Assembly: GCF_021608135.1 (NCBI RefSeq)
Contig: NZ_JAKIHL010000005.1
Location: 47,748-111,747, forward strand
Length of the DNA stretch: 64,000 nucleotides
Reading direction: 5' to 3'
Source: Microaerobacter geothermalis
GTDB lineage: Bacteria > Bacillota > Bacilli > DSM-22679
Shown here: positions 49,201 through 58,600 of the stretch, piece by piece
How the letters are laid out: every line of letters starts with the position of its first letter
Position numbering within the stretch: position 1 is the stretch's first letter
Position numbers and translations under genes: made by a program
Notes under the pieces: model-generated
What the model was told of the DNA's origin: nothing
What the model saw: only the letters and a program-made list of their open reading frames with translations
Databases searched by the model: none

Positions 49201-52200
49201 CTGTATCCTGTAAAGGTTGATACCGTAAAACCAACTGTATCAGTCCAATTAGTATCCAATGGTAACGGTAAAGAGCTACAAATAATTGGAAACGATGAAT
49301 CTGGCATTTTTGCTTATGACTACACGATTTACGACTCAAACGGCAACCTAATAGACAGTGGATTTGTGGGAACAGATGAAACGGAAAATGGTTATACTGC
49401 CATCCAATCATTAACTGAGTTAACTGACGTTGCATACGCAGAGGTATATGCTCTCGATTACGCAGGAAACTATACCTTTGCAAAAACTGATATGCTTCCG
49501 TTTGTTTTCTACGGTGCATCAGTTGATAAAGGTCAGGCGTCTGTCATGCTGTCTTGGGATGTTACCCAGGAAGTATCGGATATAGAAATTACTCTTGATG
49601 GTAATATTCCTTTTAGAATTGCTGATGAAGAAGATTTAAGTTGGCATCATGGGTATGAATTACCGTTAACCTATGGAGATCATACAATCATGATTAAAGC
49701 CATAGGATTAACCGATTCAGGTTCAGAACAAGTTCTTGCCATGGTCCAACAAGATGTAAAGGGTATCAATGCACTTAGCTTGAATGTTGACGATACTTTA
49801 ACGGTCTCTTATGACGATCCAGTTGCGCAGATTGATTATACGGTACTATCAGATAGGGTGAAAAGTGTTGTCATATCGGTTTATGGTAAAGGTGAATCGC
49901 TTGAAACTCAAGAGATTGATACAGGAATTTCGAGTGAATATACCTATGAGTTTAATGCGGAAGAAACTCAGACAACTCTAACCTTAAGTGCTTTTGATGA
50001 CTCAAAGTCTTTGTTGGGAGAACAAACAGTAGTTGTTAATATGATCAAAACCTTTGATGTCTTGTTCACAAGCCCAATATACAGTGTTGAAGATGATGTT
50101 TATCTGCCTATTGAGTTTAAAGTGAGTAAAGACGTCGATTCGGTTATCTTCAATGTTTACAATGAGGAAGATATTTCTGTAACGGATTCGGTTTACTTTA
50201 CAGTAACAGATTCTGTTTACAACTATGATTTAGATATTTCCAACTTTTTTGAAGGAACCTATACACTCACATTGGATGCTTATGATTCTGAAGGAGGTTT
50301 TCTGGATCGCGATGAGGCTGCCTTGTATCTGTACCCAACAGGTGTTTTAAGTTATCCTCAGGTACAAGATTATGATCGAACAAATCAAGATACCTATCTT
50401 ATTAAGTGGGGTTATGACAACCCAGATTCTGTAACGCAAGATGTGTATCGATTGTCACTTACCATAAATGGTCAGCTGATTGGTAATCCGCCCGTTGAAG
50501 ATACATCTTATACCGTTGATATGACCCCATATAAAGACGGACAAGAATTAGATGTTCAGCTTGTAGCGGAAGATTCAGGAGGTAATGTTGTAGGAAGATT
50601 GTTCTATGTGGTTGTTAAGGATCTAGCAGCTCCTGCCTGGTACTTCGATTCTCCATGGTATTATGACATCTTTAATGGTCGTAATGCCACTGGTGAAGTC
50701 TCTGCCTATACGTTTGATACTGATCTCGATCCAGATTCAGTGACATTGTATGTACCTGGTATGGATGAAGCAATATCAGTTGATGTCTTCGATTACTTTG
50801 GTATTGCTTATCTTGTTGAAGAACAAGTTAACTTTACCGAAGAAGGTCAGCAAAATATTGAATTACACTATAAGGACTTGGCAGGAAATAGTGGATATTA
50901 TCATCGTAAAGTATTTGTTGATCTAACATCGCCAAGTATTCAGTTAGATTCGCCGAACATTACGCTTACACAAACAAGTGATGAACAGGGTAACCTGGTA
51001 TATGAGGGAACAATGAATACCTATTCATCTACTATTTCATTAGCGGGTCAAGTTAGTGAAACCATTAGCAGTTTTGACTTTTGGGTAAATGATAATCAAT
51101 TGCTTGCTTCCATTCCATCTAAGGGGCTGGATAGTGGCTTTACTCTGGATCAACGTCAGTTTAAAACATCACTCAATCTGAACAACGGATTGAATGAAAT
51201 TGTTCTTAAAGCTGTTGATGGTGCAGGCAATGAAACAACCGTTAACTTAAAAGTTACGAAACTAACCTCTAGTGGTGGTTCAAATGATGAGGGTTCAAGT
51301 GGAGGAATAAGTACACCTTCAACCGGACAAACCACGACTACAGAAACCGGCCAAGGAACCGTTACCGTTAAGACGAATGAAAACGGCAAAAAGTCTGCTG
51401 AAGTGAAGGTTGACGGGAAGAAGATTGCATCCCAATTAACGGACGATTCAAAGAAAACTGTAGAAGTGGATGTTTCAACATTATCAACAGACGATGTAGG
51501 AGAAATAAATGTATCCATTGATATTGAAACGGTTGATAAAATGATTAATTCGGGTAAAGGATTAACCATTGTGGGAGATGGATTTGCGATCGAAATATCT
51601 TCAGAAAACTTAAACAGCTTAAGAGGAGATAACGGGCTTAACTTAAAAGTAAATGTGGAAAGTCCAGAAGATAAGTCAAATGTTAGAATACAATCAATGA
51701 ATCAATCCAATATCGTGTCTAAAATCTTCTCCATCAATGGGGACGGAACCCTAACAGAACCTATTACTTTCTCAATTAAATTGAATGAAGCTGCAGATCC
51801 ACGTAAAGTAGGCGTATACCTAGAAACCGATGGTTCGTGGAAATATGTCAGCGGTATTGTGAATTGGGATAACACTGCGGTTAAGGTAACCACTTCACAG
51901 TTCGGTCGTTTTGCTGCTATAGAGCATACAATACACTTCAATGATATCGAAGGGCATTGGGCTCAAGATAAAATTGAAGTATTGGCTGCACAACATGTTA
52001 TAAAGGGGTTAACAGCCAATTCATTTGGACCAGAGGATAAGCTCACACGTGCGCAATTTGTAACGATGCTGGTTCGCTTGCTAAATCTAGATACATCAGA
52101 AGCTGAAGTTGGAGATTATCGTGATGTTTCTAGTGATGATTGGTTTGCTCCTTATGTTGCTGCAGCAACTAAAGCAGGAATTGTTAAAGGGTTTGACGGA

Positions 52201-52473
52201 AAGTTTGCTCCAAATGCTTTAATTTCCCGTCAAGACATGGTGGTTATGCTAATGCGGGCATTAAGGCAGTCCTTGCCAGATCGTCTACAATATTCGGCTG
52301 GTAATACGACATTTAATGATCAGGACATGATCAGCTCCTATGCACAAGAAGACGTATCTTTAGCTTTAGCTAATGGCTTGGTAACTGGAATGAACGATGC
52401 TCAATTCGCACCGAAATTATCTGCAACCCGTGGTCAAGCCGCAACAATCCTGTATAGACTATTTTTCGAATAA
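46240..52473 (+). CDS. Cell-envelope subtilisin-like serine protease with SLH domains
   Basis: About 2077 residues from GTG 46240 (AGGGGGTG upstream), or 2060 from GTG 46291 (AGAAGGGGG upstream); both starts are in frame. A signal peptide ending SSAYA follows. Numbered from 46291: an I9 inhibitor-like propeptide; S8 catalytic domain with Asp223 (AIIDTGVN), His284 (HGVHVAGT) and Ser621 (GTSMAAPHVTG); a PA domain is inserted between His and Ser. Next come an Fn3-like C5a-peptidase-type segment, a FlgD-like stretch (AFSPNGDGIQEAV), several Ig-like repeats, a linker of Ser/Gly/Thr, and three SLH motifs from ~1880. It is thus a wall-bound protease. Possible jobs are nutrient digestion or S-layer processing. 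Confidence 0.92.
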   Translation: MRFLNKTRQMKRRGNYLVSSTFTRLVSILLTLALVITPFSSAYAFNHGSIQERDGVEIAKQLRQQILQKLSLEAKSQKLSERFGNLKNLGNGSISPSTQYQPNDKVRVIIKLEGSAVVEGLNQIGQMLNRTSANTLSKLEKNISSEQTNLLNSLKVQRINFTARNQFKYMLNAISGDVFYKDIQKIKKITGVEDVRIANEYYPDKTFSADPDMYFSAPLIGANSVWPSYDGEGTVVAIIDTGVNYFHPAFGGSGKETLNLGDNQDRSPVTGNGAGYTERIIGGYNWADGNNDIVDRTSSQHGVHVAGTAAGYDESAIIDGKPFRGVAPKAKILAEKVFSNDPDRESTTADELIAAIEHAVLNGADVINMSLGSPAGAVVADDPEILAVENATNAGVVVTISAGNSSYSSAWLPFASNSDYAMVGSPSISPSSISVAASVNEKALFEAFTLSEPVSSETEGIYNLKDVPMMAAGALPQPSTLVGKEYDLVYAGLGAASDFEEIDVQGKVALIKRGQFTFSSKVQNAADNGAVAAIIFNRDDADGYVSMGGFTGNEGIPAAFILGEHGRTIKEALDSGTPLKVTFNDQPVVGDLAKDTMTDFSSWGPEPSLNFKPTLTAPGGNIYSSVRYNEYEGASGTSMAAPHVTGASAVVIQSFRERYPDFDYTPNDIRTALSNTAKVLMDPNASNENTPYSVRLQGAGRIQLDKAVSTDVFITGDNGEAGVALKDFDAQSITFTLTAKNLADTDYTYQLRGDAYQDETFTGGDGLEYNSLSLKPIEGAIVTFENESVTVPAKGEVSFDVTLTLPEGFKKDQFVDGWIYLTADETQNAPDLVVPYFGYYGDWNTPPVIDDHWSKEDTSYYWISGLYDWYEGFPLGVTFDELYKDGYAAFSPNGDGIQEAVLPVYSLLRNAKSFEINILDSNMKKIRTLTKENDLRKNTYESSTDELFTSFNEWDGTVNGNLVADGQYYVQTVVQAYGVDAGESQEYLYPVKVDTVKPTVSVQLVSNGNGKELQIIGNDESGIFAYDYTIYDSNGNLIDSGFVGTDETENGYTAIQSLTELTDVAYAEVYALDYAGNYTFAKTDMLPFVFYGASVDKGQASVMLSWDVTQEVSDIEITLDGNIPFRIADEEDLSWHHGYELPLTYGDHTIMIKAIGLTDSGSEQVLAMVQQDVKGINALSLNVDDTLTVSYDDPVAQIDYTVLSDRVKSVVISVYGKGESLETQEIDTGISSEYTYEFNAEETQTTLTLSAFDDSKSLLGEQTVVVNMIKTFDVLFTSPIYSVEDDVYLPIEFKVSKDVDSVIFNVYNEEDISVTDSVYFTVTDSVYNYDLDISNFFEGTYTLTLDAYDSEGGFLDRDEAALYLYPTGVLSYPQVQDYDRTNQDTYLIKWGYDNPDSVTQDVYRLSLTINGQLIGNPPVEDTSYTVDMTPYKDGQELDVQLVAEDSGGNVVGRLFYVVVKDLAAPAWYFDSPWYYDIFNGRNATGEVSAYTFDTDLDPDSVTLYVPGMDEAISVDVFDYFGIAYLVEEQVNFTEEGQQNIELHYKDLAGNSGYYHRKVFVDLTSPSIQLDSPNITLTQTSDEQGNLVYEGTMNTYSSTISLAGQVSETISSFDFWVNDNQLLASIPSKGLDSGFTLDQRQFKTSLNLNNGLNEIVLKAVDGAGNETTVNLKVTKLTSSGGSNDEGSSGGISTPSTGQTTTTETGQGTVTVKTNENGKKSAEVKVDGKKIASQLTDDSKKTVEVDVSTLSTDDVGEINVSIDIETVDKMINSGKGLTIVGDGFAIEISSENLNSLRGDNGLNLKVNVESPEDKSNVRIQSMNQSNIVSKIFSINGDGTLTEPITFSIKLNEAADPRKVGVYLETDGSWKYVSGIVNWDNTAVKVTTSQFGRFAAIEHTIHFNDIEGHWAQDKIEVLAAQHVIKGLTANSFGPEDKLTRAQFVTMLVRLLNLDTSEAEVGDYRDVSSDDWFAPYVAAATKAGIVKGFDGKFAPNALISRQDMVVMLMRALRQSLPDRLQYSAGNTTFNDQDMISSYAQEDVSLALANGLVTGMNDAQFAPKLSATRGQAATILYRLFFE

Positions 52474-52507
52474 ATATCGGATTCGGTGATCATTCGAAAT
52501 CGTAGAT

Positions 52508-52536
52508 GAGCCAACCACATATATTGTGGTTGGCTC
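52508..52536 (+). terminator. Hairpin terminator after the protease gene
   Basis: GAGCCAACCACA pairs with TGTGGTTGGCTC around a short ATAT loop. It is a strong stem with a poor T-tail (TTCATGT). Confidence 0.6.
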
Positions 52537-52794
52537 TTCATGTGTTCAAAATAAAATTAGTTTTTCAGTAATCATCTGTACATATTGCAGGAATTCACCA
52601 AAACATGTCGAAGGATATCCCTTGGGAAAAAATTGGATTCGGGAATGATAAACAATTTCAGTCAGATTAGAAAAACTTGGCTTATCGCCAAGTCCTCAAT
52701 AGCGAAAGCCGTAGTTTTTCTTATACTTTCATCCACAAAACTTATAAATTCTGAAAGTGCAAAGGAAAAACAGCAATGAAAGGAAGTGTGCATC
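52537..52794. other. Leader region of the second SLH gene
   Basis: No gene. It holds TGTCGAA at 52606-52612 (a match to the Spo0A box), and a hairpin ACTTGGC/GCCAAGT at 52675-52693. The ribosome site AAAGGAAG at 52779-52786 is for ATG 52795. Short frames here lack support. Confidence 0.4.
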
Positions 52795-55440
52795 ATGTCG
52801 AAATGTACTAGAAAGTGGATATCTTTCGTGATTACATTGTTCATGCTTATTACGCTTGTTCCTGCATCTATCGAAGCTGCTCCCAGAACAAGCTTCCCAG
52901 ATGTGGCGGAAAACTATTGGGGGGCCAAAGATATTGCCAAGGCCGGCCTCCTGGAAATTATCCAAGGAGATGACAAGGGGATGTTTGCCCCTGAGCAGCC
53001 GGTAACCCAGCTACAGGCCATCATTATGGCCATCCGGGCAAAGGGATTGCAGGATAAAGTGAATCAATTGACAGACACTTCATCCTTTTACCTTCCTGAA
53101 CCTGAAGGAAAACCTTATCCTGCCTGGGCAAAAGCCTATGTTGTGGTCGCTTATCAGCATGGTCTGATCAAGTATGAAGAAAATCGCTTCAAGTGGGATC
53201 AGCCAGCAAGCCGTGCCTGGGTTTCCCAATTGATGGTTAGAACCGCTGGCAAGGATTCAGACGTAACAGGGGCATCCGGTGAAACCCTAACCTTTACAGA
53301 TAGAGCCAGCATTCCGTCATGGGCCATCCGTTATGTTGAAGTAGCGGTCAACCTCGGGTTGGTTACCGGATATAATGACGGGACATTTCAGCCTAATAAG
53401 GCTGTGAAAAGGGTAGAGATGGCTGCATTAATCAGTCGGGTATTGCCCTATACCAACCTTTCGGGATGGCATCAGGGAACCATTCTGGAGGTAGGGACCA
53501 CCGATATTCTGGTTAATGAAAATGGGGAAACGAAGCGGTACAGCATCAATTTATCAACAATCGTATATGATGGGAAAACAAAAGGGACTCCGTCCCAATT
53601 GACTAAGAATCGGGCTGCACAATTTATCACAGATACCTATGGCAGTGTAAAATTTATAGAAATGGGAGAGATCCAGGCCCCTCCGGTTACACGGACTAAA
53701 GGGACAGTGATCAGTTTTTACCAGAGTCAAAATCTGCTCGTAATCAAGAATAAGGACAATCAGCTTGTTACGCTGGAAATCACTCCCAATGTGCGACTAT
53801 TGGGGCCATCATCGGTTGTTCCTTCACTATCCGATATTCAAACAGGGGTTGAGTTAGAAGTCACCCTAAACAGTGAAGGAAAAGTAACGGAAATCCTTCT
53901 TTCCTCTGTCTCAACGAGAGGATCTGTTGAAGGAACGGTGGCGATTCTTGATCTGCAAAACAACATCATGACATTGAACACCATCGGCGGTCTCAAGACT
54001 TATCTGCTCTCCAGCACCACTACGGTTGATTACCAAGGCATTCGCTTTGCAACCGTAAGGGACATTCAAGTCGGAGACAAGGTGAAGCTGGATGTGGAGA
54101 ACAATGCCGTTACCAAAGTAACTTTAATCCAAATGAAACAGCAGGCGGAATTGAAGGGAAGCATTGTTCAACTTACTCCTGAGAGCAATATTTTAACCCT
54201 TCGCGGGGAAACCGGGAAACTTCAGGCCTATGAAGTAAGCCCTGATGCAGAAATTATCATTCAAGGGTTGAATCAGCCTGCACTAAAGGATGTGAAGGTT
54301 GGGGATGAAGTTTCTGTCTCCATCACAGAAGGTAAAATTTCTAGGATCGAAGTGCTGGGGCGTACCGTGATCTCGGCATTAACCGGAAAAGTAATCAATG
54401 TAGATACACGCAATCTGGTGATTAATTTAAGAAATGATGCCAATAAGCTCTTAGCCTATGAAATTGATCCAAACGTAGAAGTTCGGATTGATGGGGTCAG
54501 CAGTCCAGATTTAACTGATCTTTCCACGGATCAACGGGTGCAGATTTCACTGGATGACAACAAGGTGACATACATTGAAGTCATTAACACCGTTGAAGGA
54601 AAAGTAGTGGATATTACCGATCGTAGAAGAGAAATTACGATTTATGATTCCCTGACAGGGAAGAATGTTACCTACACCTATATCAGTGACGTAGATGTGG
54701 ATGCCATTGACATCAGCAGCCCGGATATCGATGATGTTGATGACGGAGATGAAGTGGTCCTCCATTTTGACAGTAGCCAAAGGGTGGATGAAATCTGGGT
54801 GAAGCGGTCCATTATCCGAACCCTTGATGAGATCAATACTTCCCGTGAACGAATAAAAGTAGAAGATGAAGACGGCAATTCCAAGACCTATTACTATGAT
54901 AAACGGGATACCCAACTTACCATAGAAGGGATCGCCAACCCTTCATGGTCAGATCTAAAGGCCGGAGATATCTTAAGGCTCCAGTTTACCGGAAACGACC
55001 TGATTGCCGTTGCCCAATATCCTTTGGAAGTGGGGCAGATTACCCAAGTCAGCTTATACAACAAATCCATTACGGTGGGTTTATATAACGGAACGACGAA
55101 GAGCTATACCATCACAGATAAGGATACCATCTGGCTAACTGCTGAAAATAAGACAGGGTCCTTTGCATCCTTTGCCGTTGGAGATCGAATCCAAATTCTG
55201 CCCAACAGTGATGGATCTTTGAAATATATCAAGGCGGAGAAGAAATCAACCAAAATCGCTTATGTGGATCCGTCCAATTGGCGCCTCTTTGAGGATGTAA
55301 CGTATCGGTTCATTAACCTGTCCAAAAAGGTATTTATTCAAAAAGCAGGTACAGAAAAAGGACTGTCCGAAGTAACCGGAAAAAATGTGAATCTCTACTA
55401 TATCAATGACCTGGTCATTGAGGTCGAAATTTTGAATTAG
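52795..55440 (+). CDS. Secreted SLH-domain protein with repeated beta domains
   Basis: 881 residues; ATG 52795 is favoured over GTG 52786. A signal peptide (WISFVITLFMLITLVPASIEA) is followed by three N-terminal SLH motifs (residues ~28-225; FPDVAENYWGAKDIAKAG, PSWAIRYVEVAVNLGLVTGYNDGTFQP). The rest is built from about eight ~70-residue beta-rich units, each with a GTV/GKV start, a LxIxxxDN-like strand, a VRL/VEVRIDG strand, and DIQVGDEVxVxL ... VTxIxV end. Function unknown; such units may stack as a rod on the wall. SLH domains would bind pyruvylated wall polymer. It belongs to the cluster of four SLH genes but has its own leader. Confidence 0.85.
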   Translation: MSKCTRKWISFVITLFMLITLVPASIEAAPRTSFPDVAENYWGAKDIAKAGLLEIIQGDDKGMFAPEQPVTQLQAIIMAIRAKGLQDKVNQLTDTSSFYLPEPEGKPYPAWAKAYVVVAYQHGLIKYEENRFKWDQPASRAWVSQLMVRTAGKDSDVTGASGETLTFTDRASIPSWAIRYVEVAVNLGLVTGYNDGTFQPNKAVKRVEMAALISRVLPYTNLSGWHQGTILEVGTTDILVNENGETKRYSINLSTIVYDGKTKGTPSQLTKNRAAQFITDTYGSVKFIEMGEIQAPPVTRTKGTVISFYQSQNLLVIKNKDNQLVTLEITPNVRLLGPSSVVPSLSDIQTGVELEVTLNSEGKVTEILLSSVSTRGSVEGTVAILDLQNNIMTLNTIGGLKTYLLSSTTTVDYQGIRFATVRDIQVGDKVKLDVENNAVTKVTLIQMKQQAELKGSIVQLTPESNILTLRGETGKLQAYEVSPDAEIIIQGLNQPALKDVKVGDEVSVSITEGKISRIEVLGRTVISALTGKVINVDTRNLVINLRNDANKLLAYEIDPNVEVRIDGVSSPDLTDLSTDQRVQISLDDNKVTYIEVINTVEGKVVDITDRRREITIYDSLTGKNVTYTYISDVDVDAIDISSPDIDDVDDGDEVVLHFDSSQRVDEIWVKRSIIRTLDEINTSRERIKVEDEDGNSKTYYYDKRDTQLTIEGIANPSWSDLKAGDILRLQFTGNDLIAVAQYPLEVGQITQVSLYNKSITVGLYNGTTKSYTITDKDTIWLTAENKTGSFASFAVGDRIQILPNSDGSLKYIKAEKKSTKIAYVDPSNWRLFEDVTYRFINLSKKVFIQKAGTEKGLSEVTGKNVNLYYINDLVIEVEILN

Positions 55441-55483
55441 AAAAATCAAGAAAAAAGTAGCCCACCCGACCAAGGATTAAAGC

Positions 55484-55527
55484 CGAACTCGACTCGCTGT
55501 ACGTGCAAATCTTTAGTTCTCTATATG
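55484..55527. repeat. Half copy of the MITE-like repeat (copy D), inverted relative to copy A's left arm
   Basis: CGAACTCGACTCGCTGTACG then TGCAAATCTTTAGTTC matches the reverse complement of copy A's left arm (with its GTCGAGTTCG end) at most positions. The opposing arm is missing. It lies between two SLH genes, 50 kb from the other copies. Confidence 0.6.
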
Positions 55528-55644
55528 GTAACTTTTTCTTCCCAAATAAGTCTAAACATATAAGCAAAGTTTGCCGATGTGTGAGATATATGGAAAAGTG
55601 TGAGTAAGTAATAGGGAAATGTGGGAAGAGGAGGACAACAAGTG

Positions 55645-58600
55645 ATGAAACGAAAGATACTGTCCCTTTTGATTATTTTTTCAATGGCTCTTACCTTGAT
55701 ATTGCCGACGATGACCCAGGCAACCAGCCATACCGGGACCAATCAATTTTTCTATTTTGACAATTACAGCGTGTATGAGAGTTCCCCTACGACCGTGAAC
55801 ACGCCGAAGATTGATATCACCGGAAGTTTTAGTGGGGTTACGGCCGATTCCATTCAGTACAAAGTAGAGCAGTATGTAGGTTCCACAGTGGGCCAGGTCT
55901 CTACCTATACGAAGAGCGGCCTTAGTGTTTCCGGTTTGTCCTTTCAAGCGATTGGTGTCACCTTGTTCGAAGGGAAAAACAAGATCACCTTTAGCGGCAA
56001 CCAAGGTGGGATAGAACGCACCCAGTCCATTTGGGTGATCTATGATAATGCTCCCATATTGTATGATTTGGAAGTCGTGGCTCCAAGCGGAAATCTTCCT
56101 ATTAATGATTCAGATGTCACCATTGTGACGAACCAGAAGATTTCCATTCGGGGAAAAGCGCCAAATGCCGATAGTGTGACCATCTCTACGGGCGGAGTAA
56201 GCAAGAAATCCACTCCCTTTGATAGCCAGGGAACCTTCTTTATACAGGATATTGATTTGTTGCCCGGAGATAACCTGATTACATTTGTCATACAAAACAA
56301 CAAGCAAAGTTTAACCACTACCAGAAAACTCGTCTTTTATGAGCAAAAAGTAACCTTTTTCGATTTAAAAATAGAAGCAGATTCGGTCACAAAAGAACTT
56401 AAGGATTCACCATTGGTCGAGGTGTCGAATATCCAGGTAGACGTAACTTTTTCCGGTAAAATGTTGCTGCCAAATCCGAAGTTAAATGATTCAACGGCGA
56501 TCATACAGGATTCCATATCCGATGCTGTGATTATTAAGTTGAATGGTTCTTCATCCATCACCGCCACCGCCAACAAAATCGCCGGAACTGATTCCGATCC
56601 TTATATCACCTATGATTTTTCACAGATCAACAGCGGAATGAACGATGGAAGTTACAATGTGACCTTTTCAGCCAGTAATCCAATTAAAAATGGTATAGAT
56701 GAATCGAGACTGTTTTTATTCGAACTAAGAAACTCCAATACCATTGCAGTTACGGATGTCAAACAGGTGCTTGGAAGCATCACCCAGGAAACCCAGGCGG
56801 AGTTGGATGGCAAACCGGTGATTTCTTTGGGGACGAGCACCAACCTGTTTGAGCTGCCGTTTTGGTTGAAAATATCCTTCAATAAACCAGCCGATGTGAC
56901 CAAATTAAAAATTACCTCTATTCAAAGCGGGTTAACTGATATCATAACCACAACGATTACCCCTGCGGTTATCATACCCAACACCGGAAATGCAAGCACG
57001 GTTTATGTTAAAATTGACAGCATTCCGAAGGGAAGACAGCAGCTAAAATTTAAAGTAGATCAGGGGTCAGGAGTATACACGCCTGAATATGAGCGCTCCA
57101 TCACCTATATTCCGAGCCAGCATGTCCGCTTTAACAACATCTATGACGGACAGATTTTTGATACCGATAATTTAACCAAAATTACCGGTCGCCTGTTAAA
57201 TGTAGTGGGAAATGATCGTACCGAGTACTCCAAAATTTACTTGAACAATACCTTGATTCCTCTGCTTAAATTTGATGTAGGCGGGGACCCCCAGGAATTT
57301 GAAGCAATATTAAAGGACAGTACATACAATTTCAGTTTGGTGTACGGAGAGAATACCATTCGGTTTGAGTGGAATAAACCGGGGGAACCAAAGTACGTAA
57401 ATGAAATCAAGGTTTACCTGCATTCCAAGAATTTGCCTAATGTAGATAATGTGTATCCGGTACCGTTGGGGGCGGACAGCGATACCGATGCCCTTTTTAA
57501 GCAAAATGAAGACCAATATGTTACGACAGAGAAATATATGGATATCCTTGGAACCTTTAGCAATACCACCAAACTTGAAATCACCACCGGTGAAGATGTC
57601 GTGGTGACTTGGGAGGTTTATAGTGATCCCTATGTGGATCGCTATGGTACCAGCCGTAATGGGGGAGGAAGTAAAAACGGCATCTTGGAAGTAGTAGAGA
57701 CGGCTCAGGATCAGTATAAGTTTCGTTTGAAAAATCAAGCATTGCCAAATACCGGACCTATCACTTATCGGTTTAAGGTGTCTAACAATGACGGAGCCTC
57801 CACCTCCGGATTTTTAAAGGTGGTAAGGGAGCTGATTTCATATGAGATCCTAAGTCCTACCCCCAATGGGAAAGTGATTAACAAGAACTATGTGACGGTT
57901 CGAATAAGGGCTGAAGGAGCCGACAAAGTACTGGTCAACAAGTTGGAGGCCACTAAAGATAATTCATCGGGAAATGATGAGTTTTATATTGACGTAACCG
58001 GATTAAAACCAGGTAAAGAAAACAAGATCAAATTTACCATTGTAAGGGGAACGGAGCAGGAAAACGGGGAAATATCTGTATTTTATGCCGAAACCTCCGT
58101 ACCGGGAGCCCAGGTGAAGGAACAGATGAAAAAAAGCCATAAGGTGTTTGACGGCCTGTTGCAACTTCAATTTCCGAAGGACACCTTTCTAAAGCAGAAG
58201 CTGGAACCTGATTCTGCTAAGATTCCGGAAATCTATCCCAGTCAAAAAATCCTGTTTGCCATTGCTGACCGATTTGACGGTGTGGTGGATAGGGAACAAA
58301 ATGTAAACGCATCGGATATTGATTTTGGTTCCCTATTGCTAAGTCCACCCAGAAGATTTGCCTATGCCAGTGATCTTTTTTGGATCGATGGGGGAATGGC
58401 ACCTGATCCATCACCTGGAAGTGGACAAAAAAATGCAGGACTTCTCGATGGACAGCTTCCCTATTCGCCCAGAAGCAGTGACATCGATAATTTCTTCGAT
58501 CGGTCGGAAGCCAGAAAACTGGTTCCAACGGCCAGGGGGGAATTAACTCTGAAATATGATCCCAATATCCGCAGTGTGGCAGGAACCCTGATTACCGTTT

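Noticed and set aside
52670..52735. Resemblance to a cyclic-di-GMP riboswitch (GCGAAAGCC after a hairpin)
   Set aside because: The conserved second stem with its GAAA loop and receptor and the GCAAAGCC core are not there in order.
52585..52779. A 64-codon frame before the second SLH gene
   Set aside because: TTG start without a ribosome site, low-complexity product, and it covers the regulatory leader.
58358..58546. Short frames inside the 1229-residue SLH gene and similar overlaps on both strands
   Set aside because: They lie wholly within well-supported genes and lack start signals or family motifs.
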